Positions 9,586-17,302 of a DNA stretch of 64,000 nt are shown one piece after another. The DNA comes from an uncultured Pelagibacteraceae bacterium (lineage in GTDB: Bacteria > Pseudomonadota > Alphaproteobacteria > Pelagibacterales > Pelagibacteraceae): positions 1-64,000 of the forward strand of contig CACOWV010000001.1 of the NCBI GenBank assembly GCA_902630945.1. The letters run 5' to 3'. The notes under the pieces are model-generated. The model searched no databases. It was given only the letters and a program-made list of their open reading frames with translations, and was not told the DNA's origin. Every line of letters starts with the position of its first letter. The first letter of the stretch is position 1. Position numbers and translations under genes: made by a program.

Positions 9586-10725
9586 ATGAATTTTGAAGCA
9601 TCGAGGGCTAAGGCCATTGAGAAATTGAATAACTTTATTGAAAATAATCTTTCAGATTATTCAAAATTAAGAAATTTTGATTTTGGTCCTGAAAATAGAT
9701 CTAATATTTCTTGTTTATCCCCTTATATAACTCATGGAATAATCAATGAAAAAGAAGTAATTGAAAAATCACTTAGTAAGTTTTCCTTTTCAAAAAATGA
9801 GAAATTTATTCAAGAAGTTTTATGGCGTACATATTGGAAAGGATGGTTAGAATTAAGACCAAGTGTTTGGACAGATTATTTAATTGAATTAAGTAAAATC
9901 AGAAATAAATTTAAAAATAGTGAAAGCTATCTAAATGCAATTAATGGCAAAACTAATATTGGATGCTTTAATGAATGGGTCAATGAACTTAAAGAAAATA
10001 ATTATTTACATAATCACACTAGGATGTGGTTTGCTAGTATCTGGATTTTTACTTTAGAACTGCCTTGGCAATTAGGGGCAGAATTTTTTATGAAAAACCT
10101 ATATGATGGAGATGCTGCTTCAAATACTCTCGGATGGAGATGGGTTGCTGGAATTCAGACAAAAGGAAAACATTATTTAGCAAGTGAGTGGAATATCAAA
10201 AAATTCACTAATAATAGATTTAGTAATATTGAATTAAATGAGAATGCACCTCCAAAGATATCTGAAAAAATATACTCAATAATTAAACAAGATTTTAATA
10301 ATCCTCAAAAAATTGAAGATAAAAATTTATTAATTTTTGAAAATAATCTCTCTTTTGAAATCACTGATTTTTATAATTATAAATTTAAAAAGATTTATTT
10401 AATTTCGAATAAAAATGAAAATAAGTCTATCAAATTGAGTGAAAAAGTAATGAAATTTAAATCACTACTTATTAGTGACCAGGAGCAAAGATTAAAAGAT
10501 AATTCTATTGATTGTGAGATTATCGATATAAGTGAAATAAAGAATATTGAAAATAGCTATGCTTTGTACCCAACAGTTGGTGAAAACTTAGATTATTTGC
10601 ATTCAAATGATATTAAAATAGATTTTTTATATAGAAAACTTGATAACTATTCATGGCAATATTGTAATAAAGGTTTCTTCAATTTTAAAAATTATATTCC
10701 TAAAATAATTTCAACTTTTAATTAA
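9586..10725 (+). CDS. Photolyase/cryptochrome FAD-binding-domain protein lacking an N-terminal alpha/beta domain
   Basis: SCLSPYITHGII..., FIQEVLWRTYWKGWL, LHNHTRMWFASIWIFTL, DGDAASNTLGWRWVAGIQTKGKHYLA. Confidence 0.9.
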   Translation: MNFEASRAKAIEKLNNFIENNLSDYSKLRNFDFGPENRSNISCLSPYITHGIINEKEVIEKSLSKFSFSKNEKFIQEVLWRTYWKGWLELRPSVWTDYLIELSKIRNKFKNSESYLNAINGKTNIGCFNEWVNELKENNYLHNHTRMWFASIWIFTLELPWQLGAEFFMKNLYDGDAASNTLGWRWVAGIQTKGKHYLASEWNIKKFTNNRFSNIELNENAPPKISEKIYSIIKQDFNNPQKIEDKNLLIFENNLSFEITDFYNYKFKKIYLISNKNENKSIKLSEKVMKFKSLLISDQEQRLKDNSIDCEIIDISEIKNIENSYALYPTVGENLDYLHSNDIKIDFLYRKLDNYSWQYCNKGFFNFKNYIPKIISTFN

Positions 10726-10943
10726 AACCACCTAAACATTCCAATAATTCCAGCCGTCGCGTAAAAGAATTGTAAAAATAATATTCCTCTATGGCCACCT
10801 CTATAAGCCCAAATTCCAATTAAGATTGCAGATATTAATAATAAGCAAAAACCAAAAAACTCTATGCCAATATTCATAGCTACAAATAAAGAATACAATA
10901 TTGCAGTAATAACTCCCGCCCATTCAAAAATTTTATTATTCAT
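10722..10943 (-). CDS. Small hypothetical membrane protein
   Basis: 73-aa two- to three-TM ORF, overlaps upstream gene by 4 bp. Confidence 0.65.
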   Translation of the reverse strand: MNNKIFEWAGVITAILYSLFVAMNIGIEFFGFCLLLISAILIGIWAYRGGHRGILFLQFFYATAGIIGMFRWF

Positions 10944-11659
10944 AAAAGTTTTTTAAAATTATTATAAAGAATCTTAGAATAATTATTCATATCTGTCATA
11001 TTTTCTTTTGCCGATTGATCAAACTTTTCTAGTGCACCATCACCTAATTGATCTTCTAATGCTTTTTTATACTCTGGCACACATCCCCACTCATTAACCG
11101 TTGTATCTTTAATTTCGATATGAAACTGGATCCCATAAGCATGATTTTGATATTTAAAAATTTGAAATTTAGTAACAGGAGATGAGGCTAATAAAATAAC
11201 ATCTTTATTATGTTCTATTCCTTGAACCTCATATGAATGCCATTGCAAACTTTTAATTTTATCTGGAAATTTAGAAAATAAATTATCTTGATTTTTTGCT
11301 TTGGTAAAATTTATATCCATCATGCCAATTTCAGCTGGACTGGACTTTACAACTTTACCTCCAACTACTTCACCTAATAACTGGCAACCTAAGCAGAAAC
11401 CTAAATAAGGTTTTTTTAGATTAACAACAAACTCTTTAATTTTTTTTTTTTCTTCAATTAACCAAGGATATTCTTTTTCCATAAAAGTATCCATTGGGCC
11501 ACCCATGCAAAACATTCCATCAAATTTATTTAAATCATTTGGAATTTGTTCACCTTCATCTAGCTCAATTGTAGTTAGATTTAATCCATCAGCCAACATT
11601 AAATCTTTAATGTAACCAGGATCTTCAATTTTAATGTGTTGTAATACAATTATGTTCAC
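10940..11659 (-). CDS. Type 1 glutamine amidotransferase (GMP synthase-like)
   Basis: MFCMGGPMDTFMEKEYPWL...KPYLGFCLGCQLLGEVVGG...LQWHSYEV...YGIQFHIEI. Confidence 0.93.
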   Translation of the reverse strand: MNIIVLQHIKIEDPGYIKDLMLADGLNLTTIELDEGEQIPNDLNKFDGMFCMGGPMDTFMEKEYPWLIEEKKKIKEFVVNLKKPYLGFCLGCQLLGEVVGGKVVKSSPAEIGMMDINFTKAKNQDNLFSKFPDKIKSLQWHSYEVQGIEHNKDVILLASSPVTKFQIFKYQNHAYGIQFHIEIKDTTVNEWGCVPEYKKALEDQLGDGALEKFDQSAKENMTDMNNYSKILYNNFKKLL

Positions 11660-11663
11660 GAAA

Positions 11664-11792
11664 TTAGCTTAGCTTAGAACACTTCTTAGAACAATATTTT
11701 ACTCTATCCCAATTAAGCTTCCATTTTTTTCTCCAAACAAAAGGTCTTTTACAAACGGGACAAATTTTCGATGGCAGGTTGTTTTTTTTCAT
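11664..11792 (-). CDS. DUF2256-like small zinc-finger protein (42 aa, not in ORF track)
   Basis: My translation: MKKNNLPSKICPVCKRPFVWRKKWKLNWDRVKYCSKKCSKLS*; CxxC...CxxxC with PFVWRKKW core. Confidence 0.88.
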   Translation of the reverse strand: MKKNNLPSKICPVCKRPFVWRKKWKLNWDRVKYCSKKCSKLS

Positions 11793-11829
11793 TAATTAGA
11801 GGCCTTGAATCTTTAAATTTTATTTTTAT

Positions 11830-12780
11830 ATGAAACTTATGAGTTTAAACAAATTCAGTTTTATAATTAACAAGTTTGATACGATTGATCAATCTGAAAT
11901 CGCTAATACCATAATTAATAATATAAAGATTAAAAAGAAAAAGATAATTGATTACTTTCCAGATACAGAAAGTAATTCTGACTATAGGGCTGTAAAAGGA
12001 ATGCAAAATGATCCCAGGTTTTATCAAAGAAGTGATACTTTACATAATTTTATTTTAAAATTTTTGGGGAATGAGAATTATAATGGATTAATAACAGAAC
12101 AAGATATCCAAAACTCAATCAAAGATGATGTAGTAGATCCTAATGCAAAAGATTATAAAGATTTTGAAGAATTTTGGTTTGAATTGAATAATGATCGAGC
12201 CGGTTTAGAATCCTGTGTTTCAACAAGTAAAGACATACAAAAATCAATAATTGAGAGATGTGAAGAAGCGGGTGATTTTATAAAAGATCAAATGGCAAAG
12301 CATTGGATTAGAGATGCAAAGAGAGAACATCACAGAAGAGTAACTATGGATTTAGATACCAATTTTTCACCTGCCCTTAAAAATTCTGATGATATTGCAA
12401 ATCTTGTTGAAATTATATCTAAGCATATGCGTATAAGTAATGTTGGTTTTAAAGATACAAAAGAACTAATTATACAGAAATCTATAGCTGCTAAAATCTT
12501 CAGAAAACTCATAAAAGAAAAAATAAATATAAGTATTAAAAAAAAGGTAGAAGATTATAGTTTTAGTCATAAATTTGATGGAAATCCATCATATCTTGAT
12601 TTTGATGTGACTGTGTTCTCAGACTACTTAATTTATTTTGGAGATAAAGTTATACAAAAAAGAGAGGCAAAAAAATTAATTACCTATGAAGAGGCAAAAA
12701 AAACGTTCTTGGATAAGCTTTATAATGACGTTACTGGAAAGTTAATGTTTGATAATAATTCTAAAACTGATCAAGTCTAA
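11830..12780 (+). CDS. Hypothetical protein, no family recognised
   Basis: Intact 316-aa ORF rich in Lys/Ile/Asp; contains DAKREHHRRVTMDLDTNFSPALKNSDD. Confidence 0.75.
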   Translation: MKLMSLNKFSFIINKFDTIDQSEIANTIINNIKIKKKKIIDYFPDTESNSDYRAVKGMQNDPRFYQRSDTLHNFILKFLGNENYNGLITEQDIQNSIKDDVVDPNAKDYKDFEEFWFELNNDRAGLESCVSTSKDIQKSIIERCEEAGDFIKDQMAKHWIRDAKREHHRRVTMDLDTNFSPALKNSDDIANLVEIISKHMRISNVGFKDTKELIIQKSIAAKIFRKLIKEKINISIKKKVEDYSFSHKFDGNPSYLDFDVTVFSDYLIYFGDKVIQKREAKKLITYEEAKKTFLDKLYNDVTGKLMFDNNSKTDQV

Positions 12781-12880
12781 TCAAATCCTTTTAAATTTTC
12801 ACAAGTTTTTCGCAAGTTAAAAAAAGAATTAACCCATAACTATCAATATTCGCAAATACTTATTTTTAAAAAAATAACTA

Positions 12881-12909
12881 TTTTATCCTCATGACCACAG
12901 AGGATAAAA
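12881..12909. repeat. Perfect inverted repeat/hairpin H1
   Basis: TTTTATCCTC (12881-12890) - ATGACCACA - GAGGATAAAA (12900-12909). Confidence 0.85.
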
Positions 12910-12916
12910 CAACCAA

Positions 12917-12971
12917 TGGTAAGCTCGGACCTCTGTCCCGTCTATCTTTCTTTCATTATCCGAGCTTACCA
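12917..12971 (+). promoter_or_regulatory. Perfect inverted repeat/hairpin H2 in the leader of the nuclease operon
   Basis: TGGTAAGCTCGGA (12917-12929) and TCCGAGCTTACCA (12959-12971), 13/13 bp, 29-nt pyrimidine-rich loop; directly upstream of an SD and ATG at 12985. Confidence 0.8.
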
Positions 12972-12984
12972 AAAGGAGATCTAA

Positions 12985-13326
12985 ATGATCAATATAAAAA
13001 AGCTACCTGCAGTTATTCCATTACCTGCAGATATTAGTGAAGAAATCAAAAATGGTAAACAAGAGGAAACGCTAGATGTTAATATACAAACAGTAGCAGT
13101 TCCAAAAGCAATCATGTCAGAACCAGATATGTGGATGCCTCAGCTTTTTAATAAGATTGAAAAAGCTTTTGCACCAAAGCTGGGTTATGAAAATCAAAAT
13201 AAACTGGCTATCACTTTACCTCTTATAAGAGAAATAAGGGGAGATTATAAATCTGAAAAAGTGATGGTATCAATTATTGCAGTTGATGTTTCACCTGTCA
13301 TCAAAGAGGAGGCTATATATGAATAA
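12985..13326 (+). CDS. Hypothetical protein, first gene of accessory nuclease operon
   Basis: 113-aa ORF with AAAAGGAG SD 6 bp upstream of ATG; overlaps next gene by 8 bp. Confidence 0.75.
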   Translation: MINIKKLPAVIPLPADISEEIKNGKQEETLDVNIQTVAVPKAIMSEPDMWMPQLFNKIEKAFAPKLGYENQNKLAITLPLIREIRGDYKSEKVMVSIIAVDVSPVIKEEAIYE

Positions 13327-14017
13327 AGATATATGGACTTGTTGGAAAAGAGACAGTCATTTCAGACTAACTGAACCAAGTATAACTATTTCTAAGGATG
13401 GCATTACTTTTAATGCCTCCTTAAATAAAATAGTTGATGTTACGAGGTTCTTAAATGTCATGATTGAGCTTAATCATCCTGATAATGAACAAGCTAGTAA
13501 AGTACGTTTCGTTCTTAATAATTATGAAGAGAGTGAAAAAAACTTCAAAATTACTAGAGCGAGAACAAATGAAGATAACCGAAGAGGTTTTGTTGCTTGT
13601 AGAAATTTAATTCAGTTTCAGCCAAAATTGAAACGATTAAGTGAAAATAAAAGATCAGGAAGGAGACTTGAAGTTAAGAGATTTGGTAAAGATGCTAATT
13701 CTTTTTATTTTGATTTAAATCCTTGTTTTGAAAGCTCGGTAACATCTACAGCTGATCTACCAACTTTAGGTGGTGTCTATAGGTATTTTGATAAAGCTGA
13801 AGTTGTTTATATAGGTAGAGGAAAAAATATCAAAAGTAGATCTAAAGATGTACAAAGAAATAATTGGGTATTCGATAAAATAGAATATTCTTTGATTTCT
13901 GAGGAAGCAGATCAGGTTCTGTGGGAAAGCAACTTTATTGAGGCTTTTAAAAAAGAATTTGGTCGTCTACCAAGATACAATGAACAATCTGGTGCACAAA
14001 TACTTCAACTTAATTAG
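13319..14017 (+). CDS. Protein with C-terminal GIY-YIG-like nuclease domain
   Basis: GGVYRYFDKAEVVYIGRGKNIKSRSKD...WESNFIEAFKKEFGRLPRYNEQSG; start assigned to ATG at 13319 after AGAGGAGG rather than the ORF-track start at 13277. Confidence 0.78.
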   Translation: MNKDIWTCWKRDSHFRLTEPSITISKDGITFNASLNKIVDVTRFLNVMIELNHPDNEQASKVRFVLNNYEESEKNFKITRARTNEDNRRGFVACRNLIQFQPKLKRLSENKRSGRRLEVKRFGKDANSFYFDLNPCFESSVTSTADLPTLGGVYRYFDKAEVVYIGRGKNIKSRSKDVQRNNWVFDKIEYSLISEEADQVLWESNFIEAFKKEFGRLPRYNEQSGAQILQLN

Positions 14018-14025
14018 GAGGTTAG

Positions 14026-14733
14026 ATGAGTAAATTATTTAAATTAAGCCCTTCTGATTTTGGTTTTTTGTACGATGAATGCAAGAGGTGTTTTTATCTT
14101 AAAGTGAAACATAACTTCAACAGACCTAGAGGTATAATGCCAAGTATATTTATCAAAATAGATGGTATTATGAAGGATTACTTTGAAGGAAAATCACCTA
14201 AAGATATTACAGCCGCTTTACCTGATGGAAAAGTTGAGTTTGGTGATAGATGGATACAATCGAAACCTTTTCTAGATAAGAAAACTGGCAATAGATGTTT
14301 TATAAAAGGAAAGACTGATACGGTACTTGGTTTCAATGACAACACATATGGTGTTGTTGATTTCAAGACCTCAAATGTAAAAGATGGTAATGTAGAAAAA
14401 TATTCAAGACAGCTGCATGCCTATTCTCTTGCTCTTGAGAATGCTGAACCAGGCAAACCTTCACTTAAACCAATATCAAGAATTGGATTATTTGTAGTCG
14501 AGCCAAACTTATTTTTAAAGAATGAGAACAACGAGTATCTCTTTAAAAATATTGTTAAGTGGCAAGAGATCCCAAGAAACGATATTGGTTTCTTTGACTT
14601 CTTAAGGGAGGTTATGTCACTTCTATCACAAGATAAAATACCTGAAGCAGGTCCTTACTGTTCTCATTGTGAATATATCAAAAAAAATAAGCTAAATAAT
14701 TTTGATAATTTCAATAATAAATTAGCAAGCTAA
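14026..14733 (+). CDS. PD-(D/E)XK superfamily (RecB/Cas4-like) nuclease with CxxC pairs near both termini
   Basis: LSPSDFGFLYDECKRCFYLKVKH; KGKTDTVLGF...YGVVDFKTSN (motif D...DxK); YSRQLHAYSLAL (QxxxY motif); YCSHCEYIKK; AGGAGGT SD upstream. Confidence 0.85.
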   Translation: MSKLFKLSPSDFGFLYDECKRCFYLKVKHNFNRPRGIMPSIFIKIDGIMKDYFEGKSPKDITAALPDGKVEFGDRWIQSKPFLDKKTGNRCFIKGKTDTVLGFNDNTYGVVDFKTSNVKDGNVEKYSRQLHAYSLALENAEPGKPSLKPISRIGLFVVEPNLFLKNENNEYLFKNIVKWQEIPRNDIGFFDFLREVMSLLSQDKIPEAGPYCSHCEYIKKNKLNNFDNFNNKLAS

Positions 14734-14740
14734 ATTTTTG

Positions 14741-14760
14741 GCGCCCTGTAAAATGGGCGC
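14741..14760. terminator. GC-rich hairpin at the operon end (possible bidirectional terminator)
   Basis: GCGCCC-TGTAAAAT-GGGCGC perfect 6-bp stem between convergent stops; weak U-tract. Confidence 0.6.
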
Positions 14761-16250
14761 TAAATTGTATTTTGTTTTATGAATTTATCTGCAGCTGACA
14801 AAATTAATTTTTTTCTTTCAGTTTTCATCTTATCAAAAATTCTTACCATCATAGAAAGTCTAGGATTTTTTAAAAAAAATTTTCTATTACGATCAATAAA
14901 TCTCCAATACAATCCATCCATGATGTTACACCAATCACCTTTTTTAAAATCCATCATTTTCATAAAGTAGCTAGAGCCACATATGTAAGGTTTGGTTGCA
15001 AATATTCCTCCATCACTAAACAATCCCATTCCATAAACATTAGGCACCATTACCCAATCTGAGGAATCTACAAACATCTCCATAAACCATTTGTAGACAA
15101 TAACAGGTTTTATTTCACAAAGATTCATTATGTTAGATAAGATCATTAATCTTTCAATGTGATGCGACCATCCGTGGTTTAAAGCATTCTTAATTGCATA
15201 ATCAAGTGGGGGTAATCCAGTTGTACCCTCGTACCAAGATTTTTTCATTTTTCTATTTTGTTTGAAGAAATTTCCAGTTTCCATTTCATTTGAATAACTT
15301 TGATAAATTCCTCTCATAAATTCTCTCCACCCAATTACCTGACGTATGTAACCTTCTAGTGAATTTAACCTTATCTTTTTACTTTTATGAAACTCTAAAA
15401 CCTTTTTGATAATTAATTCTGGAGTAATCAAACCTAAGTTAATATATGGACTTAATGCACTATGAAATAAAACATTATCTTTTTGATCAACAGCATCTTC
15501 ATAATCACCAAATAGATTTGATTTTTCTTTGATAAAAAAATTTAAAAGCTTGATGACATCATTATATTCAGTAGCGAACCAAAAATTTTCAGTTTTACCC
15601 GGATGATCTTTGAATAATTTTTCAATAATTGGTTTTAGTTTTTTAGTATGATTAGTTTCAGTTATTTTTGGAAATTTTGGAATTGAAATATTTTTTGGTA
15701 ATTTATTTCTATTATCTTCATCAAAGCTCCATTTGCCTCCAATTGGGTTTCCATCCGAACCCATTAATATTCCGGATTTTTTTCTGACATCTTTGTAAAA
15801 GGTTGCCATGAAAGGTTTTTTTGATTTGGATAAATATTGTTTAAATTCCTCTCTTGAATTTAAAAACATTGGAGTTTGTATAACATTCCATTTTATTTTT
15901 TCTTTTTTGAGAAATTGATCTATTTTTTTTTCAAAAAATTTATCTTCAACTTCAAAGCTTGAAATCTCTTTTATCTTTTTTGAATTAATTACTTTTTTTA
16001 ATTTTTTTATATAATCATCCTTAAATTCTTTATCCTCAATTTTAATGTACTCTAATTTAAATTTATCTCTTTTGAGATTGTCGGCATGTGAACGCATCGA
16101 TGATAAGAAAAGAAGTATTTTTTGTTTATGGTGTTTTTCATAAGTGCATAATTGGTAATCTTCAGCCATAAAAAATAGGTGATCCTTTTTGAAGCGGTTC
16201 AAGTATTTTGATGGAAATAATTGATTACCCAGTATAAAAAATAACTTCAT
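14760..16250 (-). CDS. Cryptochrome/photolyase-related protein (DPRP / CryPro / (6-4) photolyase type)
   Basis: MKLFFILGNQLFP...FFMAEDYQLCTYEKHHKQKILLFLSSMRSHAD...YIRQVIGWREFMRGIYQ...WSHHIERLMILSNIMNLC...VYGMGLFSDGG. Confidence 0.95.
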   Translation of the reverse strand: MKLFFILGNQLFPSKYLNRFKKDHLFFMAEDYQLCTYEKHHKQKILLFLSSMRSHADNLKRDKFKLEYIKIEDKEFKDDYIKKLKKVINSKKIKEISSFEVEDKFFEKKIDQFLKKEKIKWNVIQTPMFLNSREEFKQYLSKSKKPFMATFYKDVRKKSGILMGSDGNPIGGKWSFDEDNRNKLPKNISIPKFPKITETNHTKKLKPIIEKLFKDHPGKTENFWFATEYNDVIKLLNFFIKEKSNLFGDYEDAVDQKDNVLFHSALSPYINLGLITPELIIKKVLEFHKSKKIRLNSLEGYIRQVIGWREFMRGIYQSYSNEMETGNFFKQNRKMKKSWYEGTTGLPPLDYAIKNALNHGWSHHIERLMILSNIMNLCEIKPVIVYKWFMEMFVDSSDWVMVPNVYGMGLFSDGGIFATKPYICGSSYFMKMMDFKKGDWCNIMDGLYWRFIDRNRKFFLKNPRLSMMVRIFDKMKTERKKLILSAADKFIKQNTI

Positions 16251-16277
16251 AGTTAAATATAACGAATAAAATTTTTT

Positions 16278-16988
16278 ATGTCAGAAAAATATCTTATTTT
16301 TGGTGCGACAGGTTCAATCGGATCTAGTTTAGCTGAACAATTGGTAAACTCAGGAAATTCTGTTCATTTAGTTGGAAGAAATGAAAATGAAACAAAAAGT
16401 ATTTCAGAAAAACTTGGTTGTACTTTTACTATTGCCGATGTTTTAGAAGATGGATTTATTGAAAAGGTTAAAAATGACATTTCAGATATAAAAGGTGTTG
16501 CTTATTGTGTTGGTTCAATAGATTTAAAACCATTGAGAATGGTGAGTGAAAATGATTTTAATAAATGTATGAAATTAAATCTCTATTCGGCAGTTGAAGT
16601 TATTAAAGGTTATCAAGAAAGTTTAAAAAAAAATAAAGGTTCGGTAGTTTTATTCTCTACAGTAGCAGCACAAAGAGGATTTACTAATCATGCGATAATC
16701 GCTTCGGCTAAAGCCGCTGTTGAGGGATTAACTGTTTCATTAGCAGCTGAATTTGCTCCAAATATTAGAGTTAATTGTATTGCACCAAGTTTAACTAATT
16801 CAAAGATTGCGGAACCAATGTTGAAAAATAAAGCATTAGCAGATGGAATAGCAAAAGCTCATCCTTTAAAAAGATTGGGTGAAGGAAAAGACTCAGCCTC
16901 TCTTGCAAAATTTCTTATTACTGATGACAGCTCTTGGGTTACTGGTCAAATTATTGCTGTAGATGGAGGAAGATCAAAATTATCTTAA
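16278..16988 (+). CDS. SDR family oxidoreductase
   Basis: YLIFGATGSIGSSLAEQL; IASAKAAVEGLTVSLAAEFAPNIRVNCIAP; VDGG. Confidence 0.94.
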   Translation: MSEKYLIFGATGSIGSSLAEQLVNSGNSVHLVGRNENETKSISEKLGCTFTIADVLEDGFIEKVKNDISDIKGVAYCVGSIDLKPLRMVSENDFNKCMKLNLYSAVEVIKGYQESLKKNKGSVVLFSTVAAQRGFTNHAIIASAKAAVEGLTVSLAAEFAPNIRVNCIAPSLTNSKIAEPMLKNKALADGIAKAHPLKRLGEGKDSASLAKFLITDDSSWVTGQIIAVDGGRSKLS

Positions 16989-16994
16989 AAAATT

Positions 16995-17297
16995 ATGTAT
17001 ATTGCAATGAATAGATTTAAAATTGTTCTTGGTAAAGAAAAAGAGTTTGAAGATGTTTGGAAAAATAGAGATACGCATCTTGATGGTGTAAAGGGATTTA
17101 AGAATTTTAATTTGATTAAAGGTGACACTAATAAAGAATATTCTCTTTATTCATCTCATAGCACATGGGAGTCTAAGGAAGATTTTATAAATTGGACCAA
17201 ATCAGAAGCATTTAGACTAGCTCATAAAAACGCAGCACAGCATAGAGATTTATATTTAGGACCACCAGACTTTGAAGGCTTTGACGTAGTTTTCTAG
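16995..17297 (+). CDS. Antibiotic biosynthesis monooxygenase (ABM)-domain protein
   Basis: MYIAMNRFKIVLGKEKEFEDVWKNR...FNLIKG...YSSHSTWESKEDFINWTKSEAFRLAH. Confidence 0.88.
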   Translation: MYIAMNRFKIVLGKEKEFEDVWKNRDTHLDGVKGFKNFNLIKGDTNKEYSLYSSHSTWESKEDFINWTKSEAFRLAHKNAAQHRDLYLGPPDFEGFDVVF

Positions 17298-17302
17298 TTA
17301 AT

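Noticed and set aside
12881-12909. H1 hairpin as an intrinsic terminator for the 11830 gene
   Set aside because: No U-tract follows the stem (sequence continues CAACCAATGG), and it lies 100 bp past the stop.
13277-13318. Upstream start of the GIY-YIG ORF (MQLMFHLSSKRRLY)
   Set aside because: Overlaps the coding end of the previous gene in another frame; a strong SD points to ATG 13319.
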